From Epiperipatus broadwayi (Eukaryota > Onychophora > Udeonychophora > Euonychophora > Peripatidae), in NCBI GenBank assembly GCA_028023455.1, contig JAQFVV010000071.1, positions 4,790,650 to 4,854,649 of the forward strand: a stretch of DNA of 64,000 bases, written 5' to 3'. The position numbers and the translations under genes were made by a program. Of the stretch, positions 26,806 to 37,393 are shown piece after piece (position 1 is the stretch's first letter; every line of letters starts with the position of its first letter). The notes beneath the pieces were generated by a model, which saw only the letters and a list, made by a program, of their open reading frames with translations, was not told where the DNA came from and ran no database searches.

Positions 26806-27085
26806 CTATCTTTTTATTTATGTGTTTATCTGTGTATTCATTTGTTCTGTAAATGCATTTAATTTATTTATGTCTATTAATAAATATATCTATCTATTTA
26901 ACTATCTTTATAACCCTTTACATTTAATTACCCATCTATTTGTCTATGTGTATGGCTCTGCCTCTTCATCCTTCCTACTACATAGCTGTGTTTATCCATT
27001 TATAAATCTAATTTTTATCTTCCTTTCTATCTATTTATGTGCCTATTTATCTATCCAACCTCCATCTATCTATTTATATATGTGT
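26806..27085. repeat. Degenerate (ATCT)-derived repeat
   Basis: Scattered tctatctattta and catctattt units across about 280 bp indicate an old tetranucleotide array. The 93-residue ORF over it follows from that composition. Confidence 0.7.
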
Positions 27086-27719
27086 ATATTTATAATAACA
27101 TAATACAGATTCTTAGATAATTTTTACTTACTATTTATTATCTTAAATTTTTTTTTTTCAAAGTAATATAATTTATTAAGACAATGTATAAACTTAACAG
27201 CTATAAAATGTTATTCTATACCAGTTAACTCGTCGCCTCATAATTTTGACAAAAAAATTTGCCGTCTTTATTTATTTTTACAATCTTTTAAATGTTTTGT
27301 ATAGTCTTCTACTTATTTTTGGTCAAACTTTTACACAGACTGTTTATTCTGATTGAGATATGTCATTATAAACAGACTGAATTTTTTACTATTTTGGACG
27401 TAGGCTTGATGATCTTTTAAAAAATATTTAAAAACGACAAAATAAATATAAATTTGAAATTCGACGAAAATATATAATTATAATTTTCAATCATTATAGA
27501 ACTACTGTAGAATAAAGATCTTTTCAATTTGAGGCCCGGTTTTCAGACCCATATCAATAATTAAATACTACAAATAATATCATTTTGTTTAACTTTTTAA
27601 ATGTATTCCAAAATTAAAAATATGCTTTAGATAATAATAATAAAGATATTATTTGTCTTTTTTAAACATTAAATATTACAATTTAAAACAGCATTAGAGA
27701 TTGTTTTCCTGAAGATTTG
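27086..27719. other. AT-rich region, nothing recognised
   Basis: No ORF or repeat match that I can support. Confidence 0.5.
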
Positions 27720-28745
27720 TGATGATGGTGTTAATAGTTGTATTTTTATATTGGACTATTTCCATTATCTAATATGTGTATTGAATGTTTTTAAAAAAAA
27801 ATTAACTTTATTTAAATATTCCAGATACATTCAACTGTTGGTAATAGCACATCAAACAGGTTAGTATAGGCACAATATTTCAAGAGGGATTATTCTCCCC
27901 TCTTCTTTAGGTGTTGCTGGCCTGATGAGTGACAGTACTAATATGATATTCAAACGTGGACCCTTAGATTCTTTATTGAATTTTAAGGTAACGCTCTAAC
28001 CAACTGAGCCATCCTGCCAAAGGCAACAGTCTGAAGTAATTCCATATACTTGTCCTCCTGATTTCTCCACTTTTTTCTAAGAGCAAAGTTGATTAGTGAT
28101 TTCCATACATTATGTATAGTCACACTAGGTTGGCTTATGTGATTTTTTGGCATTCTCAAGTGAGCAGATTCTTTAAATTTTCTTCTTTGTATCTTTTTTT
28201 CTCTATCCAATATTTTTGTATTTTCCCAAATGCAAGTACACAAACTGATAATTAGAAGAGAGAAAACAGATGTGTCTAAGGTAGCAGACTATATATGTGC
28301 CAATAAACATATGTTCAATTGGGAAAATACAAAAATATTGGATAGAGAAAAAAGGTATAAAAAAGAAAATTTAAAGAAGCTGCTCACATGACAATGGCAA
28401 ACAATTCCATAAGTCAACCTAGCAAGACTATACAGAATGTGCTCTTAGAAAAAAGTTGAGAAAAAATCAGAAGGAATCTCATAGATAAAAAATTTTTCAG
28501 TTGATTAGAGAGTTACCTTAAAATTCAATACTCAAGAATCTAATGATCCAGGATTGATTCCCATGTTAGTACTGTCACTGGTCAGGCCAGCAACTACTAA
28601 AGAAGAGGGAGAATAATATCTCTTAAAATGTTGTGCATATACTAACCTGTTTGATGTGCTATTAATAACAGTTGAATATTTTTGGAATATTTAAATAAAG
28701 TTAAGTTTTTCACAAGATGAAAATAGTCCAATATAAAAATACAGC
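27720..28745. repeat. Palindromic pair of family H repeats, about 1 kb
   Basis: The left half (27735-28255) and right half (28295-28740) are reverse complements over their whole length. The outer segments hold the family H tail, and near 27990-28025 lies a tRNA-like head. Read on the minus strand it is GGCAGGATGGCTCAGTTGG followed by TTAGAGCG, a near-perfect polymerase III A box. A B-box-like gattgattccc lies in the right half. Arm divergence is moderate, so this is not recent. Confidence 0.85.
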
Positions 28746-29570
28746 ATTATATATTAATTCTTTTATTAAATATTTGAAATGTAATCAAGTTTTTAAACTT
28801 TTATTTTAGTCAAATATATCCCACACATACAGACACACATGAGAAACTTAAAATATTAAATATGCAATATCAGACTTGTTTTAAAATAAATTACAGGTAA
28901 CTTCTAATCTTATAGAATGTTCGACATGCAACATATTAGGCCTGCTATGCCTTTTCACATTTGTATCAATCTGTAGTTAACTTTCTAATCTTGTGATCTG
29001 ACCAAACAACATTGTACAAACTTAAAATGATAAATTTGACAAAATGGGACAGGTGTACAAGATATTTTACAAGATTTATTATTGGCAATCTAAATACATA
29101 TGTGAAAAAGATGTAGCAGTTTTAATACATGATAGTAATTGCACCAAACTAAATCTAATAATACTAAAAAAATTAATTTCTATCAATACTAAAAATATGA
29201 ATTTCACATGAAAATAAATCTGAAAAAGTTTTATGCAATTCCCAAATGTTACTTTAAATTCAGACAAAATAATTACTAAATTATGAAATTTTTAGAATAT
29301 ATACATACAGTATTTACTGTGTAATATATAATAGGAATTGTCATGATGAAACAATCAATTTGTCTGTTCTACTTTATTTTAAATGGATTAAGTTTTGTTT
29401 CAAAATGGAGATTTACTTAAACGTGATTGTGAAATATAATGCCTGCATGGGATCTTTACTAGAAATGTTAATAAGTAGTAAATGTATTTTTTTTTTCAAA
29501 ACAAAAACAAAAAAATTAAATTACTACATCTTTATTATTTCTTCAATGTGGTAGACTAATTTTTTTGATG
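28746..29570. other. AT-rich region, nothing recognised
   Basis: Only short random ORFs. Confidence 0.5.
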
Positions 29571-29574
29571 TCAT

Positions 29575-30060
29575 CCAGTATGATTGACATGAAAATGGTC
29601 AGTAACCAGCATCTCACAATTCAGTAGCTTTATAGGCTTTCCAACAGTCCAAATAAATTGTTGATTCCTCTTCCATATTTTGTTTGATGATTTCCATCAG
29701 ATTTGACACTGTTACCACAAATTTCTCATGATGAAATACTTATTAGTCTCCATGTTCTGAAAGAATTAATCGTTTTTGGGTTGTTGTTTTTTTGTGCAAA
29801 AGGCTCTCGTCAATTTCAACAATGTTAGAGCCTCCAATTTTACATTTTTTCCCTGCTAAACCCAAGTTCTGTTTTCCATTATTCTATGGGTATTAATTTG
29901 TGAGCTCAGCTGTAAATAAATTGGATAACTATCAAAAATTGAATTCTGGAACCCTCCAACCATGTTTCCTTATGAAGGCCTATTTTATTATTCCATCCTT
30001 GAATATTACAGTGCCATTGCTTGTCCAAAGTATGAATGCACTCGACCATACTGATGGGTA
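29575..30060 (-). mobile_element. Merlin-type (ISXO2-like) DDE transposase remnant
   Basis: The minus strand reads KKCKIGGSNIVEIDESLLHK (29785-29845), with the family hallmark IVEIDES containing the first catalytic Asp/Glu region. Downstream come KFVVTVSNLMEIIKQNMEEE and STIYLDCWKAYKATEL (about 29620-29720), which match the second conserved block (T-I-x-x-D-C-W-x-A-Y). Stops and a frameshift break it. ISXO2-like transposases are shared by bacterial IS1595 and animal Merlin elements, and the eukaryotic setting indicates Merlin. Terminal repeats were not found. Confidence 0.75.
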
Positions 30061-30065
30061 AACTG

Positions 30066-30670
30066 ATCACCATTTTATACTTTTTTTAAAAAAACAAAGA
30101 AAAAAATTATAGTATTAATCAGAAAATTAGAAAAAAAATAAACACTGAAGTAAAAAACACTTTGAGAAGAACTTGTCTGAACGAAATCTGGACAATAAAT
30201 AAAAGTGTAAATTTATCATGAGATCGGATGAGATCACAAGGTTTATTTGATGGGATCACAAAGTTAGATATTTATCATGAATGTGAAAAATGTACCATCT
30301 CCCCTACACTGCAGGACTAATATGTAATTACCGAATGTTCTAAAATACTTATTTAGAATACTTTAAAATGAATTATAACTAGTTACTTATTTAAAATATA
30401 AAGCATTATTTAAATGATTTAAATATTTGTTGGTTTGAAACTAAAACAACTTATTTAGTAAATCTTGATTTAAAATTATGTCTAGTGCCTGATTAACTTT
30501 TAAGCTAAAAGTAAGCTAAACTTTAATAAAAATATTATATCTATTATAGCTGCAAAATTTGATAAACTTATGCTTTAAAAATATTAAAATCTTTTGAGCT
30601 TGGCATAAAGGAATATAGTATGATAAATGTTTTTATAACTAGTATTTGTATATTAAATGATTTTCTATGT
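30066..30670. other. AT-rich region, nothing recognised
   Basis: No coding or repeat signal. Confidence 0.5.
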
Positions 30671-30677
30671 TTTATAT

Positions 30678-30893
30678 ACATCACATGATCGCCATTTCTT
30701 ATGCTTGCCTATAACTGTTATTAAAATAGGCAAAATTCTCCATACAGTATTACCACATGGCAGAAACTGGTTTGAAATATTGGATGAGTAGGCACTAGAT
30801 GGGGATTTTATACACACACCTTCTAGTATCTACTGATTATTCTGGCTTGCACTGAATGGCAATATTGTATGGAGAGTTTTACCTGTTTTTATG
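30678..30893 (-). repeat. Family B dispersed repeat, copy 2
   Basis: Reverse orientation relative to copy 1: it starts with catcacatgatcgccattt and ends with gagagttttacctg. The centre is shortened and the hammerhead segment survives only as a broken gaaactggtttgaaa stretch. Confidence 0.8.
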
Positions 30894-31089
30894 TTTAATA
30901 TACACACTGACTATTTAAATAGAATATATATTTAAATAAGCCTTCACAAACGTAAACATAAGTTCTCAAAACAAACTCTATATATAACATTTGTAAATAC
31001 GAGCTTTATTAAATCTAGGTCATGTGACATCTGACTTGATTTTTTTTTTATCATTTTATTTTTTGGTATAGAGGCTTTGGCGATTTATA

Positions 31090-31345
31090 TTGCTAAAGCT
31101 ATTAGTATATGATGTATCTGAACTTAGTTTAGTCCCATATGGCTATTTGAGTTAGATACATGAATTTTTAGACATATGGATGTCTGACAGTTTCACATTT
31201 TTTCTCAATAGTTATACGTTAGATAAAGTGCTGAGCTTGTCTTAGCATTTTTAATCTATTGAATATCCTGGCATCTCACTGACGATGCTAGGTGCAGAAA
31301 CAGGTCTGGGGTTGAGGATATTCTCAAACTTGTTAAGAATTTGTT
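31090..31345 (+). repeat. Family C dispersed repeat, copy 2
   Basis: Homologous to 13955-14275 across its length (ggctatttgagtta, agacatatggatgtctga and agtgctgagcttg-like blocks) and ends in a hammerhead ribozyme. It lies about 270 bp beyond the 3' end of the PLE coding region, on the opposite strand. Confidence 0.8.
31261..31323 (+). ncRNA. Hammerhead ribozyme, type I, family C copy 2
   Basis: Outer stem I: GAATATCCT (31261-31269) with AGGATATTC (31315-31323), nine pairs. Inner stem I: ATCTCA (31273-31278) with TGGGGT (31307-31312), six pairs including two G-T wobbles, separated from the outer stem by a small internal loop. Core: CTGACGA (31279-31285). Stem II: TGC/GCA around TAGGT (31286-31296). 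GAAAC: 31297-31301. A 2-nt loop (AG) leads to GTC (31304-31306); cleavage is predicted after 31306. Stem sequences differ from the copy at 14118-14188 while pairing is kept. Confidence 0.8.
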
Positions 31346-31610
31346 TTGCGAACTCTATATAAAACATAAGTTCTGGATGCAGAACATAAGGCTGCAATAT
31401 TTGCTAACAATCTGCAAAAATATTTTAATTATAACTCTATATTTTCCAATAATCTAACAATACCCCCTCCCCTCCCCTCATTGTGGTGCACTTTCAACCA
31501 TGTTTATACATTTTTAAAAAATTTTCTTGAATATAAAGTTTCATAATATTTATTTTCCTTAATAATTTTTAACATATTTTATTACATGAGTATTTTTTTC
31601 ACAATTTATT

Positions 31611-31793
31611 TTATGTCCAGTATCCAAAAAAATGTACATATAGTCCAGATTTTATTATCTTTCTCTTAATTGCCCTATCATGCTTCATACTTCTTTCACT
31701 GGCTGTATTTCCTGACTGATCTATATAAATCATATTGCAATGATTATGACTAATTTTATAAACTAATCCTACTTTATTTTTAATATTATCCAT
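31611..31793 (-). pseudogene. GIY-YIG endonuclease domain of the PLE
   Basis: Sixty residues beginning MDNIKNKVGLVYKISHNHC. It shows the GLVYKI (GIY-like) and MIYIDQSG (YIG-like, usually YIGQTG) motifs of the C-terminal endonuclease domain of Penelope-like elements. SERSMKHDRAIKR follows, fitting the usual R-x-x-E-H block. The usual Gly of YIG is replaced by Asp, so catalysis is doubtful. The frame ends at a stop. Confidence 0.8.
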
Positions 31794-32192
31794 CGTTTTT
31801 GCATTACAAATTTACTATTTTTCCATCTTATTTTAATATCAAGTAACTTTTCTTTAATCACAACTTTATATAAATGATCTGAATATGGAAGTAAAACCCA
31901 TTATACACATGTCTTACATTATCTTTTGTATTATCATTATTTTTATTTCTGAAAATATTTTTAATATTTTTTTATTTTATAACCCATACTAATATTTTGG
32001 GTTCTCCTCATTTCTTCCAATGTGTAAGCTTGTGGTTAAGACCTGTAGAGGTCCCTACCTTTGCATTTTCAACCACACATGCTTTAGGTTTATTGCCTTA
32101 GTAAACATAAGCATTGTTAATTTCAAATTTCTGTTTAAATGCTTCTTTAGAAAATTTGAATTTAACAGTTGAAGTTAGGAGATATAAAAGTT

Positions 32193-32221
32193 CTGAAGAA
32201 GATTGCTGAGGCAATCGAAAC
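32193..32221 (+). other. CTGAAGAAG...CGAAAC stem-loop motif
   Basis: CTGAAGA, an extra A, a perfect 6-bp hairpin (GATTGC/GCAATC), then GAAAC. It looks like a hammerhead core but has one extra base before stem II and no matching stems I/III. Equivalent motifs occur at 41654-41683, 48689-48717 and 50942-50975. Confidence 0.6.
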
Positions 32222-32524
32222 TGTAAACTGTAAAAGAGGGTGATAATTAAAGCATTTTGTAACAGTGGCAAAGTGCATGGATCATTTAGTATTAAATGCT
32301 TTTTCTGCATTCAATGCCATTTTAAAACTTAAATCCTTTCAAAGCTGCTACTTTATGAGACTATAGCTGATATGAATTTGGATTAATTATACCTCTTTTT
32401 ATTTTATCCATAATTATAAGTATTTTGCCATTAATTCCTTTTTTAAAAAAATGTCTGAATACTTTAATCCTTTCTCTTTTTCCATTACAAACTTATATTG
32501 TAGTTTTTATTGCTCAATATATAT

Positions 32525-32629
32525 TTTTTTCTCATGTGTCATAGCAACCAGCCGGGAAGCGAACCTGCTAACCCAGGACAATTGCTTGTAAAGTGGCTGT
32601 CGCTGACCTCTTGACCACCAATGCTTGAC
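32525..32629 (-). mobile_element. tRNA-derived SINE, subfamily B, inside the PLE
   Basis: Minus-strand copy with gcattggtggtcaagaggtc start, CTTTACAA anticodon region, doubled gggttagcaggttcg, and tail gctatgacacatg plus poly-A. A 10-bp duplication, tattgctcaa, flanks it (32508-32517 and 32630-32639). It lies within the PLE RT region, so it is younger than the PLE. Confidence 0.93.
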
Positions 32630-32934
32630 TATTGCTCAAATATATTTAAATGCATTAAAAATACTTCTACTGTTTTCTATTACAACTGTATCAACAACAT
32701 ATCTATGATATTCTATATATTTTTTATATACTTACCAATGATATTTTCTTTTATATAATCAATCATAATTGGTGACAAAATCCCACTAATATAGCAATCC
32801 ATAACCCATCTCTTCACTACGTTCCAAATTTCTTCTTTATATTTAAAATATAAGCATCATTTATCAGTAATAATGCTTTTTAATAACATACAGCCATTTT
32901 TCTGAAATTATATTAATCATTTTTATTTTACAAA

Positions 32935-33785
32935 GGGCATTCAGTGCAATTCAGACTAATAAATGGATTCATGAAGGTTTATGCATAAAATCCCCATCTA
33001 GTGCATACCCAATATTCCCAAACTAGTTCTAGCTTGTGGCTTTCATCAGTGATGAGCTTTGATCTGAGAGCACTGCATCTAAATCTTATGATCTAATGCA
33101 ATCCTCCAGGAACCATCATTTACTTTTTAGCCAACCATAAAGCTTTGAGTCCAAAATGAAAACACAATAATGTTTTTAACCTAAGCTCATCAGCTTGCTT
33201 AGTTGTATAGATCAGAACTCAGTTCAGAATCCATAATTTTTGGTGTCTTTGGTTCTTTAACAACCACAGTCACTGTAATCCTATTGGGAAGTATTGGTGT
33301 TAAACCATCAAACACCACATGTTCACCATTATTTATGCTACACAAGCTGCTTTTTCGCAAAGGCCAGACTCTCCATACAGTAGCACCACTCAATGCAAGC
33401 CAGAGTAATCAATGAAGGCAGGAATGTTTGGGCATAAAATCCCTATTTAGTGCCTACTCATCCAATATTCCCAGACTAGTTTCTAGCTTGTGGCTTCCAT
33501 CAGTGATGAGTCTTGGATCTAAGAGCACTGCATCTAGATCTTAGGATCTAAGGCAACCCTCCAGCAATCACCTTTTACTTTTTAGCTAACTATAAAGTTT
33601 TGAGTCCAAAATGAAAACACAATAATGTTTCCAAGTTAAGGTCATCACCTTGTATAGCTGTTTAGATTTAAACCTAGTTTCAAACTCATGCTTTTTAGTG
33701 TATTTTGTTCTTTAATAACCACAGTCACCATAATCCTGTTGGGCAGGATTGTTATCAAACCATCAAACATCACATAATCACAATT
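32935..33785 (-). repeat. Family B repeat, two tandem units inside the PLE
   Basis: Two head-to-tail units of roughly 400-450 bp. The repeated landmarks include: a tcccaaactag / tcccagactag hammerhead segment (33020 and 33468), an actttttagc block (33122 and 33572), a gagtccaaaatgaaaacacaa block (33149 and 33602), and an accacagtcac block (33262 and 33718). Both hammerhead cores are mutated (GAAC for GAAAC in one, CTGATGG in the other). They interrupt the PLE between two RT blocks. Tandem dimers with one ribozyme per unit are typical of retrozymes. Confidence 0.75.
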
Positions 33786-34192
33786 TTTTATTTTATCTAT
33801 AATTATTTTTATACTATCTTTTCTAGGTATACTCTGATACATTATTTAACTTAACATTATTTAATTTATCATAAGTTCTAAATTCCTAATACAATATTTG
33901 CCAAAACTTATTGCAGTGACAATTTTTATTTATTATATCACATAAATCTTTAAGAATATTATTAATAAAATATAATATTACTCTTATTGGCATATCATCC
34001 TTATGTGTTTTAATCTTCGCAAATATGCAAATATACATGGGTGTTCAAAAGCTGTAGGTTATAAAAATCTATATTCCTTTTCACTAATTATTTCATTTTT
34101 ACATAAATGAACAAAATCTTATATTTTGTTTTATTTCTTTTTCATGAATCTTTATTTATCTTTTGGCATATCTGATTTACAATAACTTCTTT

Positions 34193-34305
34193 TTTTTTTT
34201 TTTCATATATCATAGCATCGACCGGAACGCGAACCCACAACCGTCTGCAACCAACTACTTGCTTGCAAGGCGGGTGCGATGACCTCTCGGCTAACAACGC
34301 TTGAC
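34193..34305 (-). mobile_element. tRNA-derived SINE, subfamily A, inside the PLE
   Basis: Minus-strand copy with gtcaagcgttgttagccgag start at 34305 and poly-A at 34193. A perfect 15-bp duplication, tacaataacttcttt, flanks it (34178-34192 and 34306-34320). It splits the N-terminal coding part of the PLE. Confidence 0.94.
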
Positions 34306-34500
34306 TACAATAACTTCTTTGATTTTTCTATCATAGTCTATTTCATTTAAAACAACAAACTACGACTCTTTATCTTCACTTGTCATTATTAAATTCTCCT
34401 TATTTATCTTTTCAATATTTTGTCTTATTCTCCTTACATTCTTTTTTACTACTTTTGTGCTTTTTATTAATAATGCTATTAATTTTTGATCGTAACTTTG

Positions 34501-35095
34501 CATTTAAACTATGTTTAATATTTGCAGCTTCCATGTTCACAATTATTGTTTTTTTGAATATCTCTATCCACAAATGGTATATATTTAATCCCTCATTTAT
34601 TTATTTTCCAAGTTTTAATTAAAAAGTAAACATTCATTTTTAAAATGTCTACAAATTTGTATAACTGCAAGCATATATTTCAAAAGTTTAACGTTATAAA
34701 AAAATTTTCAACCTTCTTTTTTTAATGTGAAAAGCTATAAAAAAACAATAACTTCAATTCAGAAACTTGTACCTTTTTAACTATCGAGAAACCGGTTTGA
34801 CTAGATATCGTTTTATTATAATCTTTCTCTAAAAAAAAAATAAAAATCAATACATATAATTTATTGATGTTTTAATATGAGCTCTCAATGATGAATATTC
34901 TTAAACCAATAAAACATCACAAGAATTTTTTTTTTTTTTTTTACATCAAAAAAATTACTCAACTTTATATTTTGTTTCAATACATTATTATGAATGTGTG
35001 CTAAATATTTCTGATCTAGCAATCAAAGTAGTAGATTTCTACAAGTGACGAAATTACTCACTGGGTCATCATTAGTAATGTTTTTGTATAGTTTA
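34501..35095. other. AT-rich region, nothing recognised
   Basis: Possibly the 5' flank or untranslated part of the PLE, but no sequence mark supports that. Confidence 0.4.
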
Positions 35096-35099
35096 CTTT

Positions 35100-35630
35100 A
35101 TATATATATATTACATATATAGACACAGGTATATAATAAGCTTGTGTGTTTTAGTTATTACTTAGTAGAGATGTCTGCCCATCCCTTGTATGTGTATTAA
35201 ATGGATTGCCTTGTACATGAGGGGTCAGATTGACCTTAGGTCAACATGGGTGTGACAAGAATCTCGATTTCAGGGTGGCCTTTGAGCATTCCATCATCAG
35301 ATTTTCAATTGGTTGGACGGTTGAGGAGTTGGAGGGTGGAGTAGATTGAAGCCTGTCCATTAAAGTACGAGGTTTGGCTATCTTAATATATATCTGAGCA
35401 CTTATAGCATATATGTGTAGAGATGGTAATCTGGACCAACTGTGATTGCTGGTTTAGCATGAAATATGGGTATTGATGATTATATATCTTTTCAACATAT
35501 ATGTGTTCAAGTGTATCAGTGTTATGAGATAGTGTGGAGAGTGGTGGGTCATGTGAAAGTCTGTGCTCATATACCCTATATATTACATATATAGACGCAG
35601 ATATATAATAAGCTGTGTGTTTCAGTTAAA
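35100..35630. repeat. Family E element, one-armed copy
   Basis: Bracketed by two copies of a tatattacatatatagac end (35107-35126, 35579-35598), a direct repeat of about 60 bp. The inside matches the right arm of the palindrome at 35700-36480 (ggttggacggttgaggagttg compared with aactggacgattgaatagttg) and the right part of 9990-10335. Confidence 0.75.
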
Positions 35631-35699
35631 AATGCTTGGAGCAATTTGACAGTTAAACAAAAATAATAATTTGATTCTAAGGCTGTATGTAACTAGCCT

Positions 35700-36480
35700 A
35701 TACTGAATATTTCATATATGTTAATAGAGGAATTCGAACTCAGGATTTTTCAATTCGTTTTCCATTCCATTTTAAGCAACCAATATATGTGATCACACTC
35801 ATGTATAGGAAATACATGATCATCAGTTGAGCCAGATCATAATCTCCCAAGCATGCATACAATCGGTTTATGTTTTAAGATAGCAGTTCCTCAAACTGTA
35901 ATGGACAGGTCTCAATCTTCTCACTCTTCCAACTATTCAACCGTCCATTTCATCGAAAAACCGGGATGGAGCATTCAAAACACTTATTGATTTTAATATT
36001 GTTGTCATATCCATGTAGACATCATGTCACTCTAACCCCTCATATTATCAGACCACTATGTATCCATGTATAAGTTCAGCACATTCCTCTCCGATTAATA
36101 CATATGAATATGTAATGGTCTGATAATATAAGGAGTTACATTGATATAATGTCTACATGGATATAACTACAGTATTAAATCCAATAGGGCCTTGAGTGTC
36201 CCATTGGCAGTTTTTGAATGAACTGGACGATTGAATAGTTGGAAGGGTGAGAAGACTGAGGAAGTGCTATCTTAATTCAAACCAAACACTGGTTGCATAT
36301 ATGTATGGGACATTACGATCTGGCCCAACTGATTAGTGCTGGTTCTGCACAAGATACATATATTGGGGATCACGGATCTTTTTTCCATGTGTCTGGTCAT
36401 GTTTATCCATTGCTTAAGATAGGCTGAAAAATCCCGAGTTCAAATCCCTCTACTTACAATAATTTGATTATTTTGTACTG
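35700..36480. repeat. Family E foldback element, about 780 bp palindrome
   Basis: Left half (about 35715-36060) and right half (about 36110-36470) are reverse complements. Examples are the tctgataatat pair around the centre, the atgtctacatggatat pair, and cgagttcaaatccctcta opposite tagaggaattcgaactc at the ends. The end blocks contain a B-box-like gttcaaatcc. No ORF. Confidence 0.85.
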
Positions 36481-37390
36481 TTGCAATTAGCTTGTCTTTT
36501 AGATGCTTTAATGCCATATGACCCCTGGAGCAAGTAGCAAACTCACTGCTAATCGTTTTGTCATGAGTGATAATTTTTCCATTATCCCCCCCCCCCACAC
36601 ACACACCATGTTGACTCATTATATTTACAAACGCTGTTGCATCGGTTTTTAATTGTTACAAATACATACCGCTTTACTTTACGAAAGGATGATATGCAAA
36701 TAACTACAAAAAAAGGGCAAATTTTTTATATTATTTTCTATAGATTGACGTCACACATAAATTAACTAGTTAAACTATTTAAAAAAATTATTATTTTTTA
36801 AAAAAGTTTCACTTGCTAAAAGCAATATTATTTTTAATTTAGCTCATTTTAGATAATTACAAGTTTAAATAATTCTATTATTTTAATTAAAAGTTTTAAC
36901 TTTTTTCGATGCTTTCATTTGTTTTACATTCTATAAAATGGTTTTGACATTTAAAAAAGCGTTAATCCGAAATTGATGTTTTAAAAACTGAATGGGATTA
37001 TTTAAAAAGCATTTTATCTGCTTAAGGGAGACTTTCAATTTATGAATAATCTTGTTTTCAAGTTGCTTTCTTTGTCAATCCATTTCTTATCTCGATTCCA
37101 TTGTATCATAACCCATCAGCACAGAATTGTAGACAACCCTCTCTATCTCTATGCATGCATTTCATAAACAACTTTTATTTATAAAGTGAACTACAGGTGT
37201 CAGGGCACAGGAATATCCATTCTCTGTTATTAGCTTGACATTTTTCACTATGCCACCTCTCACAGAGTCTGATTTGTATCCACTTTTGACATCTTGTAGA
37301 AGGATGAATGGTTGTTTTTTTCTTTGGGGCGGAGGTTATTACTGTATTGCTCAACTTACCCTATTACAACCATCACATTGTGCAAACAAT
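36481..37390. other. AT-rich region, no recognised feature
   Basis: A C run followed by CA repeats lies at 36587-36607. The 77-residue ORF at 37235-37468 runs into the minisatellite and matches no family. Confidence 0.5.
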
Positions 37391-37393
37391 CTT

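Larger units (their letters stand above)
31600..34500 (-). mobile_element. Penelope-like retroelement, broken, with nested insertions
   Basis: Read from high to low coordinates, decayed parts of a PLE protein appear in the expected order. VVLNEIDYDRKIKEVI (34309-34363) and MYICIFAKIKTHKDDMPIRV (33977-34040) match the N-terminal and first RT blocks. DSIKIIIDKIKNCDYVMF follows (33765-33825). The palm comes next (32640-32945) with ISGILSPI and RYVVDT, where other PLEs have RYVDDT. Then NSYQL-SHKVAALKGF (32320-32375) and the GIY-YIG endonuclease (31611-31793). Stops, frameshifts, two SINEs and a family B tandem break it, so it cannot be active. Confidence 0.8.

Noticed and set aside
32098-32310. 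70-residue minus ORF as a PLE domain
   Set aside because: Its sequence does not match the RT-to-GIY-YIG linker of PLEs, and it overlaps the CTGAAGAAG motif and a repeat shared with 47950-48099. It is probably inserted or shifted sequence.
33199-33415. Overlapping ORFs on both strands (64 and 70 residues)
   Set aside because: They lie in the family B tandem repeat, which is non-coding. The similar peptide at 33645-33842 arises because the repeat is duplicated, apart from its PLE-derived start.
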